Positions 9,264 through 18,600 of a DNA stretch of 51,630 nucleotides are shown here, in pieces. This DNA is from Deltaproteobacteria bacterium (GTDB lineage Bacteria > Desulfobacterota > Syntrophia > Syntrophales > UBA5619), in NCBI GenBank assembly GCA_026388345.1, contig JAPLJY010000176.1:1-51630 (forward strand). Reading direction: 5' to 3'. The notes beneath the pieces are model-generated. The model had not been told where the DNA came from, did not search any database, and saw only the letters and a list, made by a program, of their open reading frames with translations. Every line of letters begins with the position of its first letter. Positions within the stretch are counted from its first letter, which is position 1. Both the position numbers and the translations under genes were made by a program.

Positions 9264-12200
9264 ATGAGGCTCAAAAAACTCGAAATTACCGGTTTCAAAT
9301 CCTTCCGGGAGAAGGTCGTTGTCGATTTCGCCCCCGGAATCAGCGGCATCGTTGGCCCGAACGGCTGCGGCAAGAGCAACATCGCCGACGCGATCCGCTG
9401 GGTCATGGGCGAGCAGCGGGTCAAGACCCTCCGCGGGAAGAAGATGGACGACGTGATCTTCAACGGCTCGGAGGAGGCCGCCCCCGTCGGGATGGCCGAG
9501 GTCTCCATGATGCTCACGGCGGATGGGCAGCAGTTCCCCGGCAATTACGCGGAGTGCAACGAGATGATGATCACGCGTCGCCTCTTCCGCGATGGGGAGA
9601 GCGAATACACGATCAACAAAATCCCGTGCCGCCTCCTGGACGTCCGGGAATTCTTCATGGGCACGGGGGTCGGCGCCCGGACCTACTCCCTCGTCGAGCA
9701 GAACAGCGTCGCCTCCCTTGTCGAGGCAAAGCCGGAAGATCGGCGGCAGTTCATCGAGGAGGCGGCCGGCATCTCCAAGTATAAGAGCCGGAGGGAGTCC
9801 GCCGTCCGTAAGATGGAGGCGACCCGTGAGAACATGGTCCGCCTGAACGATATTCTCCGCGAGGTGAAGACGCAGCTTAACGCGATCTCCCGCCAGGCGA
9901 AGAAGGCGGAGCAGTACAAGGCCCTGAAGCAAGCCCTCAAAGAAGCCGAGCTGACCGTCGCCCTCCAGACCTGTTCCGACCTGTCCGCCCGCCGGACATC
10001 CCGGGAAGAGGCAAAGAACGCACTCAAAAAACGCGAGACGGAGGTCCGGACGCGCATGCAGGGCCTTGAGGCCGCCCTGGAGGAACTGAAGGCGGAAGTC
10101 CTGGAAAACGAAGGCCTGATTTCGACCCACCAGGAAAAGCTCTACGGCACGAAAAACGCTATCAATATCAAGGAACAGGGGATCGACTTCTCCCGGCGGA
10201 AGATCGCCGATCTCGCCGCAAGGCGGGAAAAGGACCTCGCCGAGGGCGAGGCCCTGAAACGGCGCGAGGGGGAGACCGACGGCGAGATCGCCGCCCTCCG
10301 GGCCGCCGCGGCTGAGGCGGAGGAGCGGATCGGGACGCTCAGGGAGGAGGTCGCCGAGGGGGCGCAGGCCCTCGAAGAACTCCGGCGGATGGACCGGACC
10401 TGTAGGCTCGCGCTGGAGGAAAAGAAGGTCCGGTACATCGACATCGTGACCGAAAAGGCCAAGCTGAAGAACATGGTCGCCGGCCTCGCCCGGATGGTCG
10501 AGGACTTCGAAAAACGCGAGGCGCATGAGGTCCGGGAGATCGAGGAAAACGGGAGGCGGTCGGCGGAACTTGGCCGCACGCTGGAGAAGCTCCGCTCCGG
10601 GCTTACCGCCGACGAGGAGGGCTTTGCGGAACTGGGGGTCAGGCGGGAGGAGATCGCCGACGAGCTGGAACGCGCCCGCGGGGAGCTCGCGGAGGCCGAG
10701 GAAAGGATTGCCGGACTCCGCGAAGAGAACAGCCGGAAGGCGTCGCGCCTCGCCTCGCTCCGGGAATTCGAGGAGAGCTACGCCGGGTGCAACGAGGGAA
10801 TCAAGTCCCTCATGACCGGCAGCCGGGGGGCGAGCGGGCGGGGTCTCTCCCGCGAGCTCTTCCTGGGTCTCGTTGCCGACCATATCCATGTCCCCCGGGA
10901 GTACGAGACGGCTGTCGAGGCGGTCCTCGGGGAAAAACTCCAGTACGTCGTGGTGAAGGATCAGACGGATGGCGTCCGGGCGATCGATTACCTGAAAAGC
11001 GCCTCCCTCGGCCGGGGAAGCTTCGTCCCCCTCGAGGTCCGGCCCCATGCCTCCGGCGCGTCCCTCGCAGAGCATGAGCATCTCAGGGAGGCGGTCCCGC
11101 TGATCGAGAGGATCACGGTCCAGGAGGATTGCCGGGCGATCGTCAACGAACTGTTAGGCGATGTCCTTCTGATTCCAAACCTCGGGAGCGGTATCTCCCT
11201 CTGGCGGCAGAACGGATTCTGCGGCACCTTCGTCACCCCGGAGGGGGACATCATCAGCCCGAGCGGTATCCTGACGGGCGGGAGCGGCACGGGCGCCGAC
11301 CGGAGCCTTCTGCGCAACCGGCGCGAAATCGCCGAGCTCACCGAAGAGGTTGCAAAGCTCCAGGCCGAACTCCAGGAGGAGCAGGACGGCCGGAAAAAAG
11401 CCGCATCCCTGATCGCCCAGTGGGACGAGGAACTCCTCCGGATCCGTTCCCGGCTCCACCTCACGGAACTCCGGATCAGCGGCCTCCGGAAGGACGTCGA
11501 ACGGTACGAAGGCGAATTGCACCAGGTCGGGGAGCGGCTCAAGGCCCTCAATTTCAATCGGGAAAGCCTCGCTGCGGAGGCCGCCGACGCCCGGGGAAAG
11601 ATCGTGCGGCACGAGGCGGAGATGAAGGCCATCGAGGCCGGAGAGGCGGCGCTCAACGGTGCGATGGCCGTTGACCGGGAGCGGGGGGATGCCCTCCGCA
11701 CCGATCTGGAGGAGCGGGAGCGCGTCCTCACCGAGCAGAAGGTCCGCCTGGCATCCATCGAGGAAAAATGGGAGGCCGATCTAAGGACGCTGGCCCGTCT
11801 GGAGACCTCTCTCGGCGACCACGCCCGCGAGATCGCCGCCCGGACGGCCGACGCGGCGGCCTGCGAACGCGAGGCGCAGGCGCAGGCCACCCTGATCGCC
11901 GCCGAGGAGGCGGCTCTAAAAGGCCTCTACGCCGAATACGAAACCATCGAGAAAACCATCTCCGGGAAGCGGGACGCCCAGCAGGAGAAGGAGGCGCTCC
12001 TCCGGGCGCAGGAGGCGGAAATCCGGGAGGTCAAGAAGATCCTCGATGCACAGCTCCGCGAGGGGGCCGAATTGGAGGTCGCCGCCCGGGAGATCGTTCT
12101 GCAGATGGAGAACCTTCAGAGGAACATCCAGGAGAAGTACGGCGCGGACCTCCTTCAGCTCCTCCCGGAATTCCAGCCGCTCGAGGAGGAGGCGCTGGCG

Positions 12201-12839
12201 GAGCTTGCCGCGAGGCTCGGGAGGGACCGGCAGGCCGTCGAGAATTTCGGCGAGGTCAATCTCCTCGCCCTCTCCGAACACGAGGAGCTTAAGACGCGCT
12301 TCGAGTTCCTCACCGGCCAGATCGCCGACCTGAACGCCTCCCTGGAGACGCTCCAGAAGACGATATCCCGGATCAATACCGTCTCCCGGCAGCGGTTCGC
12401 CGAGACCTTCGCGGGGGTCAACAAGTGCTTCCAGGAGGTCTTCACCCGCCTCTTCCCCGGCGGCCGGGCGGATCTCAGCCTGACCGACGAGAACGACCTC
12501 CTCGAAACGGGCGTCGACATCGAAATCAGGATCCCGGGAAAGCGGGCGCAGAGCGTCACGCTCCTCTCCGGCGGCGAAAAGTCCCTGTCGGCGATCGCGC
12601 TCATCTTCTCGATCCTGCTCTACCGCCCCGTCCCCTTCGTGCTGCTGGACGAGGTGGACGCGGCGCTCGACGACTCAAATATCTCGCTCTTCAACCGTCT
12701 CGTGAAGGATACCGCAACCCAATCCCAGATCCTGATGATCACCCACAACAAGAAGTCGATGGAAATCGCCGACAGCCTCTACGGCGTCACGATCCAGAAA
12801 CAGGGGGTCTCCACGCTGGTTTCCGTCAATCTCAACTGA
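9264..12839 (+). CDS. smc: Chromosome segregation ATPase SMC
   Basis: SMC condensin ATPase, 1191 residues from the ATG at 9264. An upstream in-frame start at 9156 would add 36 unconserved residues, and the promoter lies inside that extension. Walker A GPNGCGKSN is at residues 31-39. Two long Glu/Arg/Lys/Ala-rich coiled coils flank a hinge at about 525-670 (SRELFLGLVADHI, VEAVLGEKLQYVVVKD). The C-terminal head carries the signature LLSGGEKSLSAIAL (about 1098) and Walker B FVLLDEVDAALDD (about 1124). It should act as a dimer with ScpA/ScpB, which are not in the window. The coiled coils explain the long open shadow frames over this gene. Confidence 0.97.
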   Translation: MRLKKLEITGFKSFREKVVVDFAPGISGIVGPNGCGKSNIADAIRWVMGEQRVKTLRGKKMDDVIFNGSEEAAPVGMAEVSMMLTADGQQFPGNYAECNEMMITRRLFRDGESEYTINKIPCRLLDVREFFMGTGVGARTYSLVEQNSVASLVEAKPEDRRQFIEEAAGISKYKSRRESAVRKMEATRENMVRLNDILREVKTQLNAISRQAKKAEQYKALKQALKEAELTVALQTCSDLSARRTSREEAKNALKKRETEVRTRMQGLEAALEELKAEVLENEGLISTHQEKLYGTKNAINIKEQGIDFSRRKIADLAARREKDLAEGEALKRREGETDGEIAALRAAAAEAEERIGTLREEVAEGAQALEELRRMDRTCRLALEEKKVRYIDIVTEKAKLKNMVAGLARMVEDFEKREAHEVREIEENGRRSAELGRTLEKLRSGLTADEEGFAELGVRREEIADELERARGELAEAEERIAGLREENSRKASRLASLREFEESYAGCNEGIKSLMTGSRGASGRGLSRELFLGLVADHIHVPREYETAVEAVLGEKLQYVVVKDQTDGVRAIDYLKSASLGRGSFVPLEVRPHASGASLAEHEHLREAVPLIERITVQEDCRAIVNELLGDVLLIPNLGSGISLWRQNGFCGTFVTPEGDIISPSGILTGGSGTGADRSLLRNRREIAELTEEVAKLQAELQEEQDGRKKAASLIAQWDEELLRIRSRLHLTELRISGLRKDVERYEGELHQVGERLKALNFNRESLAAEAADARGKIVRHEAEMKAIEAGEAALNGAMAVDRERGDALRTDLEERERVLTEQKVRLASIEEKWEADLRTLARLETSLGDHAREIAARTADAAACEREAQAQATLIAAEEAALKGLYAEYETIEKTISGKRDAQQEKEALLRAQEAEIREVKKILDAQLREGAELEVAAREIVLQMENLQRNIQEKYGADLLQLLPEFQPLEEEALAELAARLGRDRQAVENFGEVNLLALSEHEELKTRFEFLTGQIADLNASLETLQKTISRINTVSRQRFAETFAGVNKCFQEVFTRLFPGGRADLSLTDENDLLETGVDIEIRIPGKRAQSVTLLSGGEKSLSAIALIFSILLYRPVPFVLLDEVDAALDDSNISLFNRLVKDTATQSQILMITHNKKSMEIADSLYGVTIQKQGVSTLVSVNLN

Positions 12840-12883
12840 TTTCTGTGATCGTGAAAGGCAAACAATCCTGAAAGGTGAAATGC

Positions 12884-14302
12884 ATGGGTGATGTCGGCAA
12901 TGTCACAAGAATGACCGCAACCGAACTGGCCCGTCGCATCCGTGCGCGCGAGCTGAGCGCGATCGAAGTGCTGCGCGCGCATCTCGATGCCATCGAGCGC
13001 GTGAACGCGAAGATCAATGCGATCTGCACGCTTGTACCCGAGCGTGCGCTGGCCGAAGCCGCCGTTATCGATGCGAGACTCGCGCGCGGCGAGACGCCCG
13101 GTCCGCTCGCGGGCGTGCCCGTCGGCATCAAGGACGTGACCGACACCTCCGGCATCCGCACCACGTACGGCTCGCTGCGCTTCGCCGATCACGTTCCCCA
13201 AGCGGACGACCTCGTCGTCACACGGCTGCGCGCCGCGGGTGCGGTGGTGATCGGCAAAACCAACACGCCCGAATTCGCCGCCGGCGCGAACACGGTCAAC
13301 CGCGTGTTCGGCGCGACGCGCAATCCGTGGAACCTTGCGCTCTCGGCGGCGGGATCAAGCGGTGGCGCCGGCGCCGCGCTCGCCGCACGCATTCTCCCGC
13401 TGGCACAAGGGACCGACTACGGCGGTTCGGTGCGGCTGCCCGCCGCATTCTGCGGCGTCGTCGGGTTGCGCCCCACTCCGGGCGTGATTCCGAGTGTGCC
13501 GTCACGTCTGCCATTCGATTCCGGCAGCGTCCACGGCCCGATGGCGCGCACGGTTGAAGATGCGGCGTTGATGCTCGATGCAATGGCCGGTTTTACGCCC
13601 GCCGCCCCGCTCTCGGTGCCGTTACCCTGGAGGAGCGCATACGACGAGGTCTCTCGTGCCCAGAACCTCGCGGGGCGGCGCATCGCATTCGTGCCCGACA
13701 TTACGGGCATCGGCGTCGATCCGGAAATCGAAGCAGCGTGCCGGCGCGCGGCGGAGCGGCTTGCGAGCGACGGTGCAATCGTCGAGGAGATCTCCTTCGA
13801 TGCCGCCGGCGGCCGCGATGCCTACATCGCGCTTCGCGGTGCGCGCATGGTCGCGGCGTATTTCGCCGACCTCGATGCGCCTGAAAATCTCGGGCCGAAT
13901 CTCGCCGGCAACGTTGCCGCCGGCCTCAAGGTCTCGACACGCGAACTCGCAGCAGCAGAGAAGGCGCGCACCGCGCTATGGCATCGATTCCGCGCTCTCT
14001 TTGAGGGCTATGATCTTCTCGTCACACCGACGGTCGCTGTGCTGCCGTTTCCCGTTGAACAGAGCTACCCCGAGGAAATCGCCGGCCGCAAGCTCGCGAC
14101 CTACATCGATTGGGTCGCATCGACCTTTCTCATCACGCTCGTCGCCCTGCCCGCGGCGTCGGTGCCGGCCGGACTTTCGAAGAGCGGCCTGCCGATCGGC
14201 CTGCAGATCGTCGGTCCGCGATTCTCCGAGCCGCGCATCCTTGCGGCAGCAAAGTTCGTCGAGTATGGAAATCCGATCGGGCTGCCGCCGAACTGCGCGT
14301 AG
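12884..14302 (+). CDS. Amidase-signature hydrolase, foreign base usage
   Basis: Amidase-signature enzyme hydrolysing an amide of unknown structure. The Ser-cisSer-Lys triad is visible: Lys in GIKDVTDTSG (about residue 87), the Ser of GSSGGAG and the nucleophile in GTDYGGSVRLPAAFCG. The glutamyl-tRNA amidotransferase GatA is the other possibility, but no gatB or gatC is near. The ATG at 12884 follows GAAAGGTG. A GTG at 12875 overlaps that site and is less likely. The gene uses CGC and GCG codons heavily, with few of the CGG and GAG-rich runs of smc. It resembles alpha- or betaproteobacterial style and suggests transfer. Confidence 0.88.
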   Translation: MGDVGNVTRMTATELARRIRARELSAIEVLRAHLDAIERVNAKINAICTLVPERALAEAAVIDARLARGETPGPLAGVPVGIKDVTDTSGIRTTYGSLRFADHVPQADDLVVTRLRAAGAVVIGKTNTPEFAAGANTVNRVFGATRNPWNLALSAAGSSGGAGAALAARILPLAQGTDYGGSVRLPAAFCGVVGLRPTPGVIPSVPSRLPFDSGSVHGPMARTVEDAALMLDAMAGFTPAAPLSVPLPWRSAYDEVSRAQNLAGRRIAFVPDITGIGVDPEIEAACRRAAERLASDGAIVEEISFDAAGGRDAYIALRGARMVAAYFADLDAPENLGPNLAGNVAAGLKVSTRELAAAEKARTALWHRFRALFEGYDLLVTPTVAVLPFPVEQSYPEEIAGRKLATYIDWVASTFLITLVALPAASVPAGLSKSGLPIGLQIVGPRFSEPRILAAAKFVEYGNPIGLPPNCA

Positions 14303-14384
14303 CTTCTCCACTGCCGCATCGGGAGTACGATTCGGATTGCCTGTCATTCCTCAGCGCATCGACTGTTTCCCCGTCGATGGTCTT

Positions 14385-15006
14385 TCATCCAAACCATGCG
14401 GTCTTGTTTCTGACATCTTCTTTGGGGGGCATCTTCGGATGATGGGCGGGGATGCCCAGGGGAACAATGCCGACGATTTCCTTGTCGTCGGGGATCCTGA
14501 GGAATGCCTTGATATCCGGTCCCTTCTTCTGGAGAGGGCCGGTCATCCAGCAGGAGCCCAATCCTTCGCCCCACGCCGCCAAGAGCAGATTTTCGATCGC
14601 CGCGGCGGCGTCATACAGGTTGTTCTTCCAAAGCCACGGATCGTCCACCTTCTCCACATAGACGACAACGGCCAGCGGCGCCCCCCCCCAAGGTTCTGTA
14701 GAATTCGTTCAGACCCTTCACTTTGTCGTTGGATAGGTCCACGGGGATCGGAAGATCCTTGATCTTTTCGGCCAGTGTTGCCCTGCCGACCTCCTCGACC
14801 CTCTCCCGGAACGACCGGTCCATGATCTCAAACATCCGGTCGAGGGAGGATCGGCGGACGACAATGAAATGCCAAGGCTGACGATTGCTTGCCGTGGGCG
14901 CCAGATTGGCGGCCGCCAGAATTCTCAGGATCTTTTCTTCCGGAATGGCCTCGGCTTTGAACTTTCTTACGCTTCTTCTCGTTTGGATCGCCTCATATAA
15001 TTCCAT
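14385..15006 (-). pseudogene. Nitroreductase-family gene, frameshifted at a C9 run
   Basis: FMN-dependent nitroreductase family. The N-terminal frame from the ATG at 15006 (GGAG upstream) has YEAIQTRRSVRKFKAEAIPEEKI and ANLAPTASNRQPWHFIVV. The C-terminal frame has WLWKNNLYDAAAAIENLLLA, GLGSCWMTG and KEIVGIVPLGIPA. Both are standard for the family. The frames meet at nine C residues (14681-14689; G9 on the coding strand). Removing one G restores LGGAPLAVVVYVEKV and gives a protein of about 206 residues. This may be a real null mutation, a slippage-switchable tract or a sequencing error in the homopolymer. Confidence 0.85.
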
Positions 15007-15086
15007 AGGAATCTCCTTCGTTTTTCTCACCATCGTTTACGAACTTGATCTGCCGGAAGTAAAATAACCAAGTTTTGTCCTCATTG

Positions 15087-16064
15087 TCAAGGCGCAACGG
15101 GGGGAATGCCGAGGAGGCTGCAGCATTCTTCCGAAAACACCGGTTTGAGGCCCCGGCTTTCCGCATAGGCGACGGTCGCTTCATCCGGATACGCAATCCC
15201 ATTCACCCCGCAATCAATGGCCATGATTTCCACCTGCCGTTTGTAAAGACCCGGCGGTCTCATACAACCCAGGGCGATGGGTGTTGCCGGATGCATAGCC
15301 CTCGCCGCTGCCATGATCTCCGCCGCCTTTTCCACCGGAGGGGGTTGAATCCCTGCCATGGCGGTTCCCCGGGCCGGGGTCACGATCACCAGTACGATCG
15401 CTTCCGGATCCGCCTGGCGGATCATTTCCAGGGCCCGTTGTTCCCCCCGGATTTGACAAAAGTCAAGACCGATGACCACATGGGGGGCAATCGGCAACCC
15501 CGCTTCGCGGCAGCAAAGCATCGCTTGAAGATAATCGTCCGGTTTCCGGTTCAGGTGGTATACTTGACGAATCGTGCGTTCATCGCCGATCACGTCCAGC
15601 AATACCTGGTCCACCCCGGCTTCCTTCAACCGGACGGCCGTCTCCCGCTGGACGAGCCCCCCGTGCACCAGCACCTTCAGCCCCTTTTGTTTCGCATAAT
15701 TCAGCCCTTCCGCAAAGTCCCGGAGGGGAACTTCCCCCCGGACGTCGCTGCCGCCGCTCACCAGAATGCCGCGGCAGTGGTTTTCCAAGAGCTTATCAAC
15801 GATCCCCCGCATCGCTCTCAGGCTGGTCGCCCTCAGCATGGTCTTCAATAACCTGCCGTCGCAATGGGCGCAGTGGCGGGTGCAGGAATCTCCGGTGATG
15901 CTCAGATGGGCAAAGGAAGACAGGTGGTTCGAATAGTACCGGTTGTCGTAATGTTTGGCCCCGGGGACGAAAAACCGGATCTCCGCCCTCCGGGTTTCCC
16001 TGTCCCGTTCTATGGTTGCGCGCATGTCCTTCCCATTTGTGGTAACGTTGTACATGCCCGTCAC
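15087..16064 (-). CDS. Radical-SAM protein, LipS2-like lipoyl synthase partner
   Basis: A 325-residue radical-SAM protein with the motif CTRHCAHC (Cys61, 65, 68), and GILVSGGSDVRGEVP and VLLDVIGDERTIRQVY further on. It directly follows a second radical-SAM gene and lipoate ligase and GcvH-like genes. In the two-protein lipoyl synthase LipS1/LipS2 each subunit inserts one sulfur into octanoyl-lysine. The assignment as LipS2 rests on order and general form. Biotin-synthase-like enzymes of other function are the alternative. The GTG at 16064 overlaps the stop of the upstream gene (GTGA); Met at 16055 or 16025 is also possible. Confidence 0.72.
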   Translation of the reverse strand: MTGMYNVTTNGKDMRATIERDRETRRAEIRFFVPGAKHYDNRYYSNHLSSFAHLSITGDSCTRHCAHCDGRLLKTMLRATSLRAMRGIVDKLLENHCRGILVSGGSDVRGEVPLRDFAEGLNYAKQKGLKVLVHGGLVQRETAVRLKEAGVDQVLLDVIGDERTIRQVYHLNRKPDDYLQAMLCCREAGLPIAPHVVIGLDFCQIRGEQRALEMIRQADPEAIVLVIVTPARGTAMAGIQPPPVEKAAEIMAAARAMHPATPIALGCMRPPGLYKRQVEIMAIDCGVNGIAYPDEATVAYAESRGLKPVFSEECCSLLGIPPVAP

Positions 16065-17095
16065 GGATCACCGCCGTTCCGGATCTGGGCGAGGATCCTT
16101 CCGACATCCTCCGGGTCGGGCCGGAAGGGATAATTGCGCATCGGTTCACTGGCCCGTTCGTTTCCAAAGGGTCGGTTGCAGGCCAATTGACCGTCTTCAC
16201 CCGGACAACCCGAGGTCATAAAGGCTTCCCCTTTTGAGAACCATGGCTCAATATCCAGCCCGAAATCGACAATCCGCCCGTCGGGGGAAAAACGCATACC
16301 TTCTGCGTCGATGATGCCTTCGTTGATGAGATGACGCGCCAGTTGTACACGGCGGTATTTTCCCAGAGGGGGCTGCGGTCTGTCCTGCAACAAACTGCCG
16401 CCTTCCGGGAAAAAGGAAAACAGATGGGTCAGCGCGCCTATCCGGTAAGCCCGGGAGATGGCATGGACCATCTCTTCTTCGGTCTCCCCCATGCCTACGA
16501 TCAGGTGCACCCCTGCCTTATAGCGCCCAAATATTTCTACAGAATCCGACAAACACTCCCAGAAAAGTCCCCACTGATGAGGGCCGCCGACACCGGCCCC
16601 GCGGTGTTGGACAAACAATGCATCCGTGGCCGTATCGATGGCAATGCCGACCCGGTCGGCGCCGGCATCCCGAATTTTTTGCAGATCATCCTTCCCTTCC
16701 ATTACAGTGGGCGCCAGCAAACCGCTGACGGGCAAGCCGGTGCTCTCGCGGACCCGGCGTATGGCAGTGCACGTATCCTCCACGGCACGGGCATGGGTAA
16801 TCATGGATACGCACGCACGCCGGAAGGGATGCCTCCCTTTGACCCGCTCCAGGATTTCCGCCAGGGGATAAGTGGGCCATCTGACCCGGATAAAAGTATT
16901 CGATTTGTCCGTCTGGCGGTTATGAGCCAGTCCGCAATAACTGCATGAGGCTCGGCAACCCCCTGCATACGTTAACAGGAGATTGAGGCAGCTACACCTG
17001 ATTTTGGGCATGAACCGACCCGGTTCCAGGCCCAGAGATATCGCTCCGGCAAGGCTGGTCTTGACAAATTGCGGACTTTCTCCATCGGATCGCAT
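16061..17095 (-). CDS. Radical-SAM protein, LipS1-like lipoyl synthase partner
   Basis: A 344-residue radical-SAM protein with CRASCSYC (Cys47, 51, 54) after a short Cys-containing N-terminus (KIRCSCLNLLLTYAGG). GIAIDTATDALF, GVHLIVGMGETEEEM and LTHLFSFFPEGG resemble the biotin synthase-like fold. The ATG at 17095 is chosen because GGAGGAGAAGG lies just before it. An earlier ATG at 17110 would contain that ribosome site. It sits between the lipoate ligase and the LipS2-like gene, as expected for lipS1, and overlaps the latter by four bases. The substrate is inferred as octanoyl-GcvH-like protein. Confidence 0.72.
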   Translation of the reverse strand: MRSDGESPQFVKTSLAGAISLGLEPGRFMPKIRCSCLNLLLTYAGGCRASCSYCGLAHNRQTDKSNTFIRVRWPTYPLAEILERVKGRHPFRRACVSMITHARAVEDTCTAIRRVRESTGLPVSGLLAPTVMEGKDDLQKIRDAGADRVGIAIDTATDALFVQHRGAGVGGPHQWGLFWECLSDSVEIFGRYKAGVHLIVGMGETEEEMVHAISRAYRIGALTHLFSFFPEGGSLLQDRPQPPLGKYRRVQLARHLINEGIIDAEGMRFSPDGRIVDFGLDIEPWFSKGEAFMTSGCPGEDGQLACNRPFGNERASEPMRNYPFRPDPEDVGRILAQIRNGGDP

Positions 17096-17110
17096 CGCCT
17101 TCTCCTCCAT

Positions 17111-18190
17111 TTAATTCGCCGCGTCCTGCGCAGAGATTGCCAGTTGAAGCGCATGATAGAAATCATCCGTTTCAACGCCCGGAATCTTCACATCGTTTCC
17201 GGCAAAAAAATTGCGCACCGTTGCCAGAACGTCTGTCGGTCTGCTGGAGGAATTCTTGAGGGCAACCTCCAGATCCAGGATGCTTCGTTCCGGATAGGCG
17301 AAAAAATCACCGGTGATAAAAGCGCTCTTGATACGATGACGCACAGGGTCGATACGGAGCGAAACCCTGATCAATCCTCCCGGGGTCTTATGGTCCACCA
17401 CGCTCAAATGGCTCTCCTGGGAAGCCCGCGGCCCTCGAATCCACTCCTCGGACCGGAATTTCGGCAATTCCTCGATCATAAACGTTTCTTCATATTCGGT
17501 CAGGCCGCCCGGCTCCAGTTCGACTCCCAGAACTTCGGTGAAACCATCTTCCATAGCCTTTTTAATCTCCCGCATCGGGGGCACATGGCCCAGAACATCC
17601 CGCAGGCAGGTCACGCGTTCTCGAAACGATCGGATTTGTTTGTCTTCCAATTTTTTCAAGGGCAGCTTCAGACAGGCGATCATCGTATCGACGTCAAAGT
17701 CGGTCAGCATGGTGCCGTGATACAGAAGGGAATTCCCCATCTCCGCACCGCCGGTGCCGGAAATCTTGCGTCCCCCCACCTCGATGTCATTGAGGGGGCG
17801 ATAACGGGCGTCTATCCCCAGTTTGGCGAGGCCGGTCACGACGCTCTCACACATCAGCCGGTACATATCCTCCCGTCGTTTGGGGATTCCGGGGGTATCT
17901 TTCAAGGCAAATATTTCCCATCCCAACTGTCCTTCGTCCATGTATATGCTTCCCCCGCCGCTGATACGGCGGTTGATCTCTATTCCATGCTCCCGGCAGT
18001 ATTCTTCTTCCACTTCCAATTCCACGGCCTGATGGTAGCCTACCAGCGCACAATGAGGAGAAAATTGCAGATAGTGCAGGGTATTCGGGATGAGATTCCG
18101 GCTGCGGGCGGTCAGTATCACCTGCTCCAGGGTCATATTGTTTGCCGCCGGCAGTTCGCCGGTGTCAAGGAGCCGCCAAACCTGTCTCAT
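17111..18190 (-). CDS. Lipoate-protein ligase, LplA-LplB fused type
   Basis: Attaches lipoate or octanoate to a carrier lysine. The catalytic domain shows NRRISGGGSIYMDEGQLGWE and GGRKISGTGGAEMGNSLLYH, the lipoate-binding loop and lysine of LplA. From about residue 255 a C-terminal domain of LplB type follows (GLIRVSLRIDPVRHRIKSA, then ITGDFFAYPE). The fused arrangement resembles the sLpl(AB) ligases found with sulfur-oxidation lipoate-binding proteins. Its ATG overlaps the stop of the GcvH-like gene (ATGA), which points to that protein as its substrate. 359 residues. Confidence 0.83.
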   Translation of the reverse strand: MRQVWRLLDTGELPAANNMTLEQVILTARSRNLIPNTLHYLQFSPHCALVGYHQAVELEVEEEYCREHGIEINRRISGGGSIYMDEGQLGWEIFALKDTPGIPKRREDMYRLMCESVVTGLAKLGIDARYRPLNDIEVGGRKISGTGGAEMGNSLLYHGTMLTDFDVDTMIACLKLPLKKLEDKQIRSFRERVTCLRDVLGHVPPMREIKKAMEDGFTEVLGVELEPGGLTEYEETFMIEELPKFRSEEWIRGPRASQESHLSVVDHKTPGGLIRVSLRIDPVRHRIKSAFITGDFFAYPERSILDLEVALKNSSSRPTDVLATVRNFFAGNDVKIPGVETDDFYHALQLAISAQDAAN

Positions 18191-18600
18191 AAGGTTACTC
18201 CTTCCTTCTCTTCCCGACGGATTCGCTCCTCAATACAGGCAAGATAGGCGCCGGCATCCATCAGCAGGCATATCTCGTTTCGGTTGGCCAGCTCCATCCG
18301 GTACAACCATCCCCGGCCAAAGGGATCGGCATTGACCTGACGCGGGTCGGCTTCCGCCTCGCGGTTGGTTTCCAGGATCACTCCCGAGATGGGCGCCAGG
18401 AGGCTGCCCACCCATTTTCCCGACTCGATGGAACCGCACCTCTCACCTCGCCTGATGACCGTACCGGCGGGGACAAGCTCCAGGTAAATGATGTCGCCGA
18501 TGTTGCCCTGCCCATAGTCAGTCAACCCGATCACTGCCTCTTTATCAACCTTTATCCAAAAATCAGCGCTGTCATAGAAAAGATCATCGGGGATCGCCAT
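18187..18600 (-). CDS. GcvH-like lipoyl carrier protein a
   Basis: A 137-residue protein with the GcvH fold: VIGLTDYGQGNIGDIIYLEL, SIESGKWVGSLLAPISG with the expected lipoyl Lys62, and NADPFGRGWLYRMEL. In true glycine cleavage H protein the site reads ESVKA; here it is ESGKW. No glycine cleavage P or T gene is in the window. AAGGGAGAAG precedes the ATG at 18600, chosen over two earlier Met codons. It overlaps the upstream LplA-like gene by 17 bases and the downstream ligase by four. The role is inferred as a dedicated redox or acyl carrier. Confidence 0.85.
   Translation of the reverse strand: MAIPDDLFYDSADFWIKVDKEAVIGLTDYGQGNIGDIIYLELVPAGTVIRRGERCGSIESGKWVGSLLAPISGVILETNREAEADPRQVNADPFGRGWLYRMELANRNEICLLMDAGAYLACIEERIRREEKEGVTL

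Noticed and set aside
9255..11081. Long 608-codon antisense frame across smc
   Set aside because: A shadow of the GC-rich coiled-coil coding sequence; no domain or start signal.
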